Source of the DNA: JAJEFO01 sp965209045
Lineage (GTDB): Bacteria > Pseudomonadota > Alphaproteobacteria > Rhodobacterales > Rhodobacteraceae
Assembly: GCA_965209045.1 (NCBI GenBank)
Contig: CBDBPW010000001.1
Coordinates: 558,001-622,000 of the forward strand
Direction: 5' to 3'
DNA length: 64,000 nucleotides
The notes below the pieces were generated by a model that worked only from the letters and a program-made list of their open reading frames with translations, made no database searches and was not told where the DNA came from. Positions 55,927-63,837 of this stretch are shown piece by piece. Numbering within the stretch: position 1 is the first letter of the stretch; every line of letters starts with the position of its first letter. The translations under genes were made by a program, and so were the position numbers.

Positions 55927-55984
55927 TTCGTGTTCTGTCTTGACTTGTCCTGCGTGGCAGCATGACACTAGTCAAAGCGCAAAC

Positions 55985-56004
55985 TCTCACCAATTTTGAT
56001 GAGA
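55985..56004. promoter_or_regulatory. Lrp-type operator between mdeA and mdeR
   Basis: TCTCACCAATTTTGATGAGA is a 20-base palindrome with 16 of 20 positions symmetric and an AT-rich centre, the form of Lrp/AsnC operators. It lies between the divergent genes and should respond to methionine or a related amino acid. Confidence 0.6.
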
Positions 56005-56032
56005 AAACAGAAATCTTTAGCCGCAAGTGACC

Positions 56033-56488
56033 ATGATGGACGACATTGACAAGAAAATCCTCCACGCCCTTTCGAGCGACGCACGCCGCAGCGTTGAAAG
56101 CGTGGCCGAGGAGATCGGACTGTCGACGACGCCAACCCGCAGGCGGATCAAGAACCTTGAGGCGGGCGGGATCATCCGCCGCTACACCGTCGATGTCGAC
56201 ATGGAGCAGGCAGGCTACGGGCTGACCGTCTATGTGTTCATGAAGCTGCAAAGCCGCGACCAGGCGACGATCGCGACGTTTGAGGACAAGATCAAGCATC
56301 TGCCTGAGGTGACGGCCTGCGCCCTGGTCACAGGGCCGCACGACTATGTCCTGACGATGCGCTTCGAGGACATGGAAGCCTACAACCGCTTCCTGCGATC
56401 GGTCCTGGCAGAGTTGCCGGGCGTTCTTGGCATCGAGACCAGCGTCGTCATCGGCTCGGTCAAGGACGAAGTCCCTTTGCCCCATTGA
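56033..56488 (+). CDS. mdeR: Lrp/AsnC-family regulator of the mde operon
   Basis: A 151-residue Lrp-type regulator: N-terminal winged helix (DIDKKILHALSSDARRSVES followed by LSTTPTRRRIKNLEAGGII) and C-terminal RAM effector domain (VTACALVTGPHDYVLTMRF, VLGIETSVVIGSVK). P. putida mdeR is an Lrp-like activator of mdeAB, encoded divergently, the same layout as here. Start ambiguous among GTG 56027, ATG 56033 and ATG 56036. Confidence 0.85.
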   Translation: MMDDIDKKILHALSSDARRSVESVAEEIGLSTTPTRRRIKNLEAGGIIRRYTVDVDMEQAGYGLTVYVFMKLQSRDQATIATFEDKIKHLPEVTACALVTGPHDYVLTMRFEDMEAYNRFLRSVLAELPGVLGIETSVVIGSVKDEVPLPH

Positions 56489-57026
56489 GGGAACGCCACG
56501 ACACTCGAGACTCGCGCCGCATTGGCAGCCCGCGTCATTCGTTCCGGCCAGGATCCCGTCCCGGCCATCATCGAGGCGCGGCGACCAAGGGGCCGGAAGA
56601 AGGCGGCATGATCCCGGCGGCAGCAACGGCAGGAAGCCCGAAAGCCCAACAAGGTGCGTCATGAAACGAGAGGCTTGGAGCCGCGATGCTCGCGACCGTC
56701 CGCGGGCTTGCCGTCGCACGGCCGGGAAAACCGGCGCGGTGGCTGCCGAGGCGCGACCGCAGGCTGGAAGGCGGAACCGGTGATCGGATGACTTCGGAAT
56801 CCGCGATCGCATGTTTTCGGAATCACCGATCACATGCTTTCAGGATCCGTGACCAAGTGTTGTCAGTTTGCGCAGGGCGACACGGCGGCAAGACTTCCGG
56901 GCGACGATTCCGGATGCGGGACGAGCGAGGGCGAATTCGCGAAAATTCGCCGCGGCCCGGCGCGGAATCCGCGAAACCGGCGAAAGCGCCTTGTCGCGGA
57001 TGCGGGCCGAAGCGGGCGCCTGGGCG
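56489..57026. other. Gap between mdeR and the Fic gene
   Basis: No gene recognised in 538 bases. It contains short direct echoes such as GGAATCCGCGATCGCATG-TTTTCGGAATCACCGATCACATG around 56800, which are suggestive of a small tandem duplication. Confidence 0.4.
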
Positions 57027-58412
57027 TCAGGAACCAGGCGTGATGGGGCCGTCCGTGCATTCGCATGGGGTCCGACGACATTTCCGACAGACGACCGAGC
57101 GCCGGTTCGCGACGTTTCTTGCCCGGATGTCCTCCTTCGTCACCCCGTAAAGGAAGGCGGAGGCGTCCGAGGCGTGGCTGGCCGTCTCCGACAGAATCCC
57201 GACCATCCTTGACCGGTCCCCCTCGGCAAGGTCGTCAAAAAGCGCATCGACCAGGCCGGGGATCCCCGCGTCCGGCATCCTGTCGCGGAACACCCGCTCC
57301 AGCGCGTCCGAGATCCGCGCCCGCTCCCGGAGTTCGAGGGCGTGCGGAATCCGCTGAACGGACAATGCCTGGACGTAATCTTGCGCGGACGTCTCGTAGG
57401 AGAACGAGACCGCCTCCCCCAAGAGGCCGGTTGCCCCCGTTTCGCAGAGCTCGATCAGCCCGAGAACGTAGGGCGCCCGGTCAATCCCGACGAAGGTGAG
57501 CGGAGGCAGCGAAGCCCGCAGCAGCGGCTCGTTGCAGAGAAGCCTCCCCATCCGCTTGTTCCCGTCCCCGAACGCTTGCAGGTAGGAGATCCCCGCCAGC
57601 AGGAGGAAGGACGCCTCGAACGGGCTCTCGACCCGCGCGGCCTTGGCCAGGAGGTCGCCAAGCGCGGAAGCGAGGGTGACGCGATCGGACGAGGGACGGT
57701 AGCCGGTCGCCGAGATCCGGACGTCGTCGCGCCGGACCGCGCCCAGACCGGCCGGGTCCATCAGGTCACGCATCATCAGGACGTGGCGGCGTCGCACATC
57801 CTCTGCGTCGGGAAAGGCGCCCTCAACCCCGTCGAGCATGGCGGAGATGGCCGCCTTGTGGTTCAGGATCATGGCCGTCTCCAGCCGGTTCCGTCCCGAG
57901 GCGCTCTGGCCGTACTTGACCAGGAGCTCCGTCGAGAGGTGGTCATAGGTGTTGCCCTCGAGGTTCGAGGAGGCCCAGGACAGGTCGACCAGGAACCGTT
58001 CCGCGATCGCCCGGCTCCAGGTCGAGGCGGCAAGACGCTGCATGCCCGCCCGGTCAACCGCCGCCTGCATCCGTTCGGCCGACTCCTCCGACAGCCAGCA
58101 GGTCTCGTTCGGGACGTAGCCGTCGATCCGGTCAGGGTCGTAAGGGATCGGGGCGCGTCGTCGCGGGTCCGTCGCCACCCGCCGCACGTCGGGCGGGAGA
58201 AAGAACCGCGCACCGCGGGTCTGCCCCTCCTTGGCGAGGAGACCCCGGGCGATCAGGCCGCTCATGACACGGGACATCGTGGCCTGGCTGGGCGCGTCGC
58301 GCATGCGGGACATCAGCTCGCGCTGGCTGACAGGTTCGGGACTGCGTAGCAGCGTCTCCATGACGGCGCGTTCCTGCGGGTTCAGGTTCCGGACTTCAAG
58401 GATGGCGTGCAT
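57027..58412 (-). CDS. Fic-domain protein with His-to-Gln active site
   Basis: A 461-residue protein: a winged helix at residues 10-65, a class II inhibitory motif SSNLEGN (Ser148, Glu152), and the Fic core. In the core FGDGNKRMGR (281-290) is preserved, but the expected catalytic His two residues before the Phe is Gln279 (LQAFGDGNKR). Without His, AMP transfer should be impaired. The protein ends in four cysteines (CRKCRRTPCEC), a possible zinc knuckle. AT-rich DNA precedes ATG 58412. Confidence 0.82.
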   Translation of the reverse strand: MHAILEVRNLNPQERAVMETLLRSPEPVSQRELMSRMRDAPSQATMSRVMSGLIARGLLAKEGQTRGARFFLPPDVRRVATDPRRRAPIPYDPDRIDGYVPNETCWLSEESAERMQAAVDRAGMQRLAASTWSRAIAERFLVDLSWASSNLEGNTYDHLSTELLVKYGQSASGRNRLETAMILNHKAAISAMLDGVEGAFPDAEDVRRRHVLMMRDLMDPAGLGAVRRDDVRISATGYRPSSDRVTLASALGDLLAKAARVESPFEASFLLLAGISYLQAFGDGNKRMGRLLCNEPLLRASLPPLTFVGIDRAPYVLGLIELCETGATGLLGEAVSFSYETSAQDYVQALSVQRIPHALELRERARISDALERVFRDRMPDAGIPGLVDALFDDLAEGDRSRMVGILSETASHASDASAFLYGVTKEDIRARNVANRRSVVCRKCRRTPCECTDGPITPGS

Positions 58413-58750
58413 GCGACTTCCTATTTATTCAATATTTATCCATATAGCGCGGATCCGGGCCCAATTGCAAGGTGCGTGAATGAATGCGAAGCCTTGAAGC
58501 AGTGCAATCATTGAAAATATGCCCGGCATGCCAACCCGTGAATGAACGGCGGATAAATCCGCGAAGACGGTGGATTCATGAGGTTAGTGACGCTCCGGGA
58601 GTGCCTCTGACCTGCGGGAATCCGGCAAGAGTTGGCATGACGGGCAAGGCAGTGAAAGCAAAGGGCTGGTTTGAAGGGGACCTTGCGGTGCTCCTTCCCC
58701 CGTCGACTGACCTGACCTCAAGACCCAATGTCCTCCATGGAATCGCGGGG
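58413..58750. other. Leader of the Fic gene and gap
   Basis: The first 40 bases are AT-rich (TATTTATTCAATATTTATCC) and probably hold the Fic promoter. The rest contains nothing recognised. Confidence 0.4.
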
Positions 58751-59080
58751 TCATTCGCGAATTTCATGCTCGACATACCTGATGGCCCAGCGTGCGCTCC
58801 GGTTCGCATGCGGGTCTCCAGTCCACACCGCGCGAAGGTGCCCGGAGATCGTTCCGGCAAACTCCAGGGCGTCCTCGACCGGCTCGAATTCGCGATGCCC
58901 GTCGAGAAGACTGCCAAGGTCCACGAGATCCTCCGTCACGATTGCAGCCAGAACGTTCCGGCCCACGGGCTCCGCCGTCTCGAACGCCACGCCGTAGGAC
59001 AGGTGGGGAACCGTCAGCGGAGCGCCGGCACTGATCCGCCCCGGCTTTCCGCGCCGGATGTCCTCGGCGGTGGGGAACAT
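58751..59080 (-). CDS. Unknown 109-residue protein
   Basis: A frame starting MFPTAEDIRRGKPGRISAGA, with no recognised domain. The composition is normal for a protein (mixed alpha/beta pattern, GVAFETAEPVGRNVLAAIV). The 48-base element at 59090-59137 lies immediately upstream, suggesting regulated expression. ATG 59080 chosen; GTG 59086 and TTG 59089 are possible. Hypothetical. Confidence 0.45.
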   Translation of the reverse strand: MFPTAEDIRRGKPGRISAGAPLTVPHLSYGVAFETAEPVGRNVLAAIVTEDLVDLGSLLDGHREFEPVEDALEFAGTISGHLRAVWTGDPHANRSARWAIRYVEHEIRE

Positions 59081-59089
59081 GAGCACCAA

Positions 59090-59137
59090 GTATAGCGCGA
59101 CAAACTTGATGAGAGACTCTCAAGTTGACTTTCGCGC
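59090..59137. repeat. 48-base operator-like element, copy 1
   Basis: It begins GTATAGCGCGACAAACTTGA and contains a 24-base palindrome (59103-59126; arms AACTTGA and TCAAGTT around GAGAG-CTCTC). A diverged copy lies at 62089-62135. It stands just upstream of the minus-strand gene ending at 58751. Confidence 0.5.
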
Positions 59138-59270
59138 TAGAAGCCTGCGTCGCCTGAAGCGTGATGTGGGTCCGGACGAGTGCGAAGTTCGGGGCTGACG
59201 GTCGGTTTTGCAGCACCGGGACAGGCCATGGGCCGCGCCCTCCGTCTGGAGTCTCTTGACGACCGTCATT

Positions 59271-59289
59271 TCGTGTATTAAATACGACA
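59271..59289 (+). promoter_or_regulatory. AT-rich palindrome before the XRE gene
   Basis: GTATTAAATAC (a GTATT/AATAC palindrome around one A) within CGTGTATTAAATACGACAC, ending two bases before the XRE start. It may be its own operator and -10 region; a leaderless or very short leader mRNA would result. Confidence 0.35.
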
Positions 59290-59290
59290 C

Positions 59291-59644
59291 ATGACCCATT
59301 TTGGCCCCACGATCCGCGCGATCCGCGAACGGCTGCGCGAGGACGACCGGCGCTACTCGGTACGCCAGGTCGCCGGGCGCGTCGGCATCGAACCCGCGTA
59401 TCTCAGCAAGATCGAGCGCGGCGAGGTGGCACCACCCTCGGAGGCGACCACGGTGAGGCTCGCGAAGGAGCTTGGAGAGGATCCGGACGTGATGCTGGCG
59501 CTCGCGGGCAAGGTCTCCGCCGACCTGCAGGCCATCATCCGAAAGCGGCCGCGCCTGTTCGCGGACCTGATTCGCCAATTGAAGGAGGCGCCCGACGAGG
59601 CGGTGTTGCGCGTGGTGCGCGAAGTGCGTGAAGGAAACTGGTAG
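59291..59644 (+). CDS. XRE-family regulator
   Basis: A 117-residue protein with an N-terminal HTH (residues 8-65: SVRQVAGRVGIEPAYLSKIE, RGEVAPPSEATTVRLAKELG) and a helical C-terminus. It is followed 12 bases later by the 333-residue gene, so it probably regulates that gene or forms a pair with it. Confidence 0.85.
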   Translation: MTHFGPTIRAIRERLREDDRRYSVRQVAGRVGIEPAYLSKIERGEVAPPSEATTVRLAKELGEDPDVMLALAGKVSADLQAIIRKRPRLFADLIRQLKEAPDEAVLRVVREVREGNW

Positions 59645-59656
59645 AGAGGAGCGTCA

Positions 59657-60658
59657 ATGATCTTGCTTGAGAACAACCGCCTGGAATTTCGCTTTCCGGA
59701 AGTGCATGCCGACGCGCGCTGCAGCATCGCGTTCCAGCGCACCCTTCGTATCCCGGACGACGGCCGCGACTACCCGCTGCCGCCGGGCCTTGGCGCGTTT
59801 CCGCTGCGGCATCTGGACGACTTCGCCAAGCGTCTGCCAGGTCCCTGGCGGGAGCGCGGCGGCGTCATCGCACCGATGCACCAAGCCGAGGCAATGTGGA
59901 TCAATTTCGACTCGGACTATCCCTTCGCAGTGAAGGTGGCAACGGGCAAGTTCTGCGCGATCACGGGAGATGCCTGGGTTGATCGGCTGAACCGGGATCC
60001 GCAGGACTACGCGGTGCTGCCCGAGCAGCCATGGCTCGACGGCTATTGCGTCGAGAAGGGCGTTGTCCGCCAGTTCGTGGCCATGCCGCTAGGCGAGGGC
60101 TTCACGGTCGAGGAGCAGCTGACCGGCGAAGCGGTCCACGGCGGGATCCAACTGGCGTGTTATCCCATGAAGGCCGGGCGCTACGAGGAGATCCGGTCGG
60201 AGTGGTCCGGGTTGGGAGACGACATCCTGCATTCGCCTCTATGCCCTGGCTCCGCAGATGGCATGGGGCTTGCACCGGGCGGACGCATGAAGCAGGAGAT
60301 CTACGACGACCCCTACGGGCTCGAAGCCTGGGACCAGCGGCACGGCAGCCGTTGCTTCGTTTCGCTTCTGAACACGACCCAATGGATGGCTGTCACTGGC
60401 GAGCGATCGCCGACCGAGCCGCCTACGGCGCAGGACTATGCCTTCCGCGGCCTGCCCTGGTTCGACCACTATGGCGGGGACATGCGCGCCGTGGGTGGCA
60501 GTGACAAGCTGCGGCGGCTCAGAAGCGTCTCCCAGCAGGCCAAGGCAACGGGGCAAGGGCAACTTCCCAACAACGCGACGGTTGCGACCCGGCCGGTGAT
60601 TGCGGTCGGCAAGCCGCGCCGGGTGCGGGAGAGCTTTGCCGAGAAGGGCTTCTGCTGA
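59657..60658 (+). CDS. Conserved 333-residue protein of unknown function
   Basis: It begins MILLENNRLEFRFPEVHADA and has the recurrent motifs LPPGLGAFPLRHLDDFA, AMWINFDSDYPFAVKVATGK, EQPWLDGYCVEKGVVRQFVA, MGLAPGGRMKQEIYDDP and LPWFDHYGG. I recall this as a widespread uncharacterised family. No catalytic residues can be assigned. No signal peptide. It is coupled to an XRE gene, suggesting a stress- or phage-related pair. Confidence 0.75.
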   Translation: MILLENNRLEFRFPEVHADARCSIAFQRTLRIPDDGRDYPLPPGLGAFPLRHLDDFAKRLPGPWRERGGVIAPMHQAEAMWINFDSDYPFAVKVATGKFCAITGDAWVDRLNRDPQDYAVLPEQPWLDGYCVEKGVVRQFVAMPLGEGFTVEEQLTGEAVHGGIQLACYPMKAGRYEEIRSEWSGLGDDILHSPLCPGSADGMGLAPGGRMKQEIYDDPYGLEAWDQRHGSRCFVSLLNTTQWMAVTGERSPTEPPTAQDYAFRGLPWFDHYGGDMRAVGGSDKLRRLRSVSQQAKATGQGQLPNNATVATRPVIAVGKPRRVRESFAEKGFC

Positions 60659-60775
60659 CGGAAAGCCGCGCCCCCCTCTCCGCTTGACCCGTCTGGCAGA
60701 GGACGCACTTCGGCGCAGGTGGCCTGGCGGAAGAGACGGCCTTGCTGATTCCGGGGCCTGGTCAGCCGCAGTCCG

Positions 60776-61096
60776 ATCATCGCCGACATCGAAGAAATTC
60801 GTGATGACCGCGCTGCAGTAGGGGAACTGCGCAACGATGTCCAAATGGCCTCCCATCGCCTCTATGCACGAGCGAAGATTGGACACGTACATGTCGGCGT
60901 GCCGTTCCAGCTTCGCGACAGCCGGCTGCTGCACGCCCAGGGCTTCGCCAACAGCCTTCCGGGTCATGGCCCGAGCCTGGCGCAGCTCATGAAGCAGCAT
61001 GAAAGCGCGAAGCTCCCCTTTCCGGGCCTCGATCCGTGCCCGGCTCGCCGGAGGCAGCTTTTCCTTCTATCTCGCAAAGGGATCGTGTCCCGCCAT
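60776..61096 (-). pseudogene. HigA-like XRE antitoxin with early nonsense
   Basis: The frame from ATG 61096 reads MAGHDPFAR, then TAG, then KEKLPPASRARIEARKGELR, the HTH AVGEALGVQQPAVAKLERHA and the C-terminal AMGGHLDIVAQF. This is the XRE antitoxin of HigBA-type pairs. The stop at codon 10 interrupts it; re-initiation at ATG 61000 would give a protein missing the N-terminal arm. No adjacent HigB toxin is visible. Confidence 0.7.
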
Positions 61097-61158
61097 CAGA
61101 TCGCTCCTGCTTCCCTGAATTCCTTCTGGCAATGGCAGAGGCGACCCCGGTCGAGGTC

Positions 61159-61752
61159 TCAGGTTCGCGGCACCGCTTCGGGGCGGAACCGAAGGTCAAG
61201 GGCGCCAAGAACCTTGAGCACCGTGTCCAGCGTGGGACTGCGATCGCCCGACAGCGCCTTGTAGAGGCTTTCCCGCGACAGGCCAGCGTTGCTGGCAACC
61301 TCGGACATGCCCCTGGCTCTTGCGATGTCGCCCAGCGCCTTGGCAATGAAGGCGGCGTCAGAAGGGGCCTCCTCCATGCAGGCCTCCAGATACGCGGCCA
61401 TGTCCTCCGCAGTGTGAAGGTGTTCGGCCACGTCATAAGGTGTGGTGACGGTTTTCGTCATTGCAGACTCCTGAAGGTTTCGCGCGAGACGCTTCGCCAC
61501 CTTGATGTCCCGGTTCTGCGAATCCTTGTCTCCGCCGTTCAGGAGGACGACAGTCGCGCGCCCGCGCCTGGTGAAATAGACCCGGTAGCCGGGGCCATGG
61601 TCGATCCGCAGTTCGGAGACGCCTTCGCCGACAGGGCCGGCATCGCCCGGGTGTCCCGCCGCCAGACGCTCGACCCGGGCCAGCACGCGTGCACGGCCGC
61701 GAACATCCCGCAAGCCGTCGATCCAATTCAGGTACGTATCCGTCTTGCGCAT
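61159..61752 (-). CDS. RelE-type toxin fused in frame to HTH antitoxin
   Basis: One open frame of 197 residues encodes two proteins that are usually separate. The first part (about 97 residues) is a RelE/ParE-fold toxin of the addiction-killer class: YLNWIDGLRDVRGRARVLAR, SELRIDHGPGYRVYFTRRG, VVLLNGGDKDSQNRDIKVAK. The second part, from ATG 61461 with CAGGAG upstream, is the antitoxin: MTKTVTTPYDVAEHL, FIAKALGDIARARGMSEVAS, RESLYKALSGDRSPTLDTVL. The two are joined by ARNLQESAM. One extra A (GCAATGA for GCATGA) would explain the lost stop. Confidence 0.75.
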   Translation of the reverse strand: MRKTDTYLNWIDGLRDVRGRARVLARVERLAAGHPGDAGPVGEGVSELRIDHGPGYRVYFTRRGRATVVLLNGGDKDSQNRDIKVAKRLARNLQESAMTKTVTTPYDVAEHLHTAEDMAAYLEACMEEAPSDAAFIAKALGDIARARGMSEVASNAGLSRESLYKALSGDRSPTLDTVLKVLGALDLRFRPEAVPRT

Positions 61753-61767
61753 CTCGAACGTCAAATT

Positions 61768-61796
61768 AATGTAGCCTTCTGGCTACAACTTGTCAA
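61768..61796 (-). promoter_or_regulatory. Promoter and operator of the RelE fusion
   Basis: On the minus strand TTGACA (61796-61791), a 17-base spacer and TACATT (61773-61768). A palindrome GTAGCC-TTCT-GGCTAC (61771-61786) overlaps the -10, an ideal auto-repression site. Confidence 0.65.
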
Positions 61797-62169
61797 TGTC
61801 GAAGTTGCCCGGACCTCCTTGGCTGACCACTTCTTGATCATGTCAACGCCTACTCTCCCACGTTGCTGGAGAGGCCGCTCAACGGGATCGGTCTGCGACG
61901 AGCTTCCCGTCCTCGCCGTCACTTCGCGAACTGGACACGATACCGGAACGCCCTCGCAACAACCGCCACGCAGCAGCCGTGCCCGCGCCCAACGACGGCC
62001 CCTCTCCCTTCAACCGCCCGGCCACCGTCCCATATCGTTGCGCTCGCGGGTCTTGGCACGCACGGTCGGGCACGAGCTCGACGCTTCGGTATAGCGCGGC
62101 AAAATGGATGAGAGATCTCACGTTGATTGTCGCGCCAAACGTCGGGTCGAATGCGATGGATGCGTCCAT
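61797..62169. other. Gap with a second copy of the 48-base element
   Basis: No gene recognised apart from the repeat at 62089-62135. Confidence 0.4.
62089..62135. repeat. 48-base operator-like element, copy 2
   Basis: It begins GTATAGCGCGGCAAAATGGA and aligns with 59090-59137, keeping GATGAGAGA, the CTCA right arm, and the terminal TCGCGC. No intact gene follows on the minus strand. Confidence 0.5.
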
Positions 62170-62359
62170 CGGCCGTCCGGAAACCGGGGCATTGACCAAG
62201 GAGTTCTTCGACCATGCCTCCGAGCCCAAGGAGTTTGTCGAGATCGAATGCGCAAGCCACGTCTCGCTCTACGACATCCCGGAAGACGTCGATCGCGCGA
62301 CCGCGGCAATGGACGCATTCTTCAGGAATCACGTCGGGGCGCTGAAGGCGGCAGCCTGA
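62170..62359 (+). pseudogene. Alpha/beta hydrolase C-terminal fragment
   Basis: ALTKEFFDHASEPKEFVEIE, CASHVSLYDIPEDVDRATAA and DAFFRNHVGALKAAA form the end of an alpha/beta hydrolase, with the catalytic His in ASHVSLYD. The nucleophile and Asp parts are missing. Confidence 0.6.
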
Positions 62360-62487
62360 CCGCCAACCGGACATGAGCCGGCTTCGTGACGCCGCCCTGC
62401 GCATCGCGGACCGCATCGACGAGCTGAGCGGCACAGGCGCCACGTCGCAGGAGATCGCCGCCCGGGCGATTGGGTCGTGGCATCGCG

Positions 62488-63132
62488 TCACCCGTACTCC
62501 TGAAATGCCTTCAGGGTCTGGCCCACCTGATCGTCAGAAAGAATGGCCGGATCGCCGAGTTGCCGGGCAAGGCTGTACTGGCGGGCGATGGCCTCAAGCT
62601 CGACTGCCCGCCACATGGCCTGGTCGATTCCCGTGCCGCCGGCGATCATGCCGTGGTTGGCCAGAAGGCAGGCAGTGCGGTCCCGCATCGCCTCCACGGT
62701 CAATTCGGCCAGCTTGGCGGTGCCAAAGGTGTGGTAGTCCGCGCATCGCACGTCCGTCCCGCCGAAGGCCGCGATCATGTAGTGGCAGGCCGGGATCGGT
62801 TCGCGCAGGATCGCGAGCGCCGTGCAATAGGGCGGGTGCGCGTGGATGATCGCGGTCAGGTCGGGCCGCTCCTTCAGCAGCAACCAATGGAATCGCCATT
62901 CCGTCGAGGGCTTGAGCGGACCCACCCATTCGCCGGTCATCGCACCCGCAAGGTCCACCGATGCAATCATCTCCGGCCGGAGCCGGTCGTAGGGAGCAGC
63001 GGAAGGAGAGATCAGCATCCGATCTCTGACACGCACGGAGACGTTGCCGGAGGTGCCCTGGTTCAGTCCGATCGCGTTCATCTTGAGGCACGCGTCGATG
63101 ATGCCCTTCCGGGCCAGTTTCTCAGATGTCAT
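62488..63132 (-). CDS. Class II aldolase (FucA-like)
   Basis: A 214-residue class II aldolase/adducin family enzyme. Zinc ligands His97 and His99 (IIHAHPPYC) and His160 (LLANHGMIAGG), and catalytic Glu78 (PSTEWRFHW) are present. The length fits L-fuculose-phosphate aldolase; related enzymes act on ribulose-phosphate or methylthioribulose derivatives. AGGGAG lies six bases before ATG 63132. A decayed fucosidase-like fragment occurs elsewhere in the window, but no fucose pathway is linked. Confidence 0.85.
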   Translation of the reverse strand: MTSEKLARKGIIDACLKMNAIGLNQGTSGNVSVRVRDRMLISPSAAPYDRLRPEMIASVDLAGAMTGEWVGPLKPSTEWRFHWLLLKERPDLTAIIHAHPPYCTALAILREPIPACHYMIAAFGGTDVRCADYHTFGTAKLAELTVEAMRDRTACLLANHGMIAGGTGIDQAMWRAVELEAIARQYSLARQLGDPAILSDDQVGQTLKAFQEYG

Positions 63133-63507
63133 GTCAGTCTCCCTTGGCAACTTCTCCTGTCAGGCTCCAGGCCCTGGATCGGCGAGCACGCGGACGTTCG
63201 TGGTTTCCGCGCATTCATGCCCGAGCGACAACGCGATGACCTTTTCCGCAACGCCGTCCCTGGGGATTCCGACGACCGAAAGCTGATGGACTGGACCAGG
63301 CCGCGGTTCTGATTGCCACATTCCACGCAGCCATTCTGTTGGCAACTTCCATGGTTGCCTCCTTTGCATAAGTTCGGACTGAGAGCCCGCCGCGGCCAGC
63401 CAACGCCATGGTCCCAGCGGCCACAACCACCGGCGAACGGCGTCGTCAAGTTGAAGTGGCACTCGGACGGCGAGACCTCGCCGGAATGGCAGATACCGCT
63501 TGGCATT
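63133..63507. other. Gap with possible gene remnant
   Basis: The minus strand has a frame ending VVGIPRDGVAEKVIALSLGH followed by ADPGPGA, which looks protein-like but matches nothing I recognise. It may be the 3' end of a deleted gene of the aldolase operon. Confidence 0.3.
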
Positions 63508-63527
63508 GTATTACAAAACGTATTACA
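63508..63527 (+). promoter_or_regulatory. Direct-repeat operator before brnT
   Basis: GTATTACA occurs at 63508-63515 and 63520-63527, 12 bases apart, in an otherwise high-GC region, 20 bases before brnT. BrnA repressors are ribbon-helix-helix proteins that bind repeated short sites, so this is the probable operator. Confidence 0.5.
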
Positions 63528-63546
63528 GTGACTCAAGTGGCTGGCA

Positions 63547-63837
63547 ATGCTCTTTGAGTGGGACGACGACAAGAACCTGCAGAACATCGCATAGCACGGC
63601 TTGAGCTTTGATGATGCCAGCAGGATCTTTGGCGGCTTCACCCTTGATCTGGTGGATGACCGATTCGACTATGGCGAGGTGCGGGAAGTCAGCATAGGCA
63701 TGATCGACGGTCTGGCAGTCGTAACGGTTGTCCATACAAGCCGTGACGGGGTTTGCAGGATCATCTCCGCACGACCAGCGACAAGAGCGGAAAGGATTGG
63801 ATATGAACAAGCGATACAACGAGCCTATGGCCCTTGA
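63547..63837 (+). pseudogene. brnT: BrnT-family toxin with amber codon
   Basis: The frame MLFEWDDDKNLQNIA, then TAG (63592-63594), then HGLSFDDASRIFGGF, DDRFDYGEVREVSIGMIDGL and RIISARPATRAERIGYE is a BrnT RNase toxin. The stop replaces the residue (normally Lys) before the conserved HG. Translation from TTG 63601 would lack the N-terminal strand. Confidence 0.8.

Noticed and set aside
57027..57140. A zinc-ribbon protein separate from Fic
   Set aside because: The cysteine cluster is in frame with and at the end of the Fic protein; no start codon separates it.
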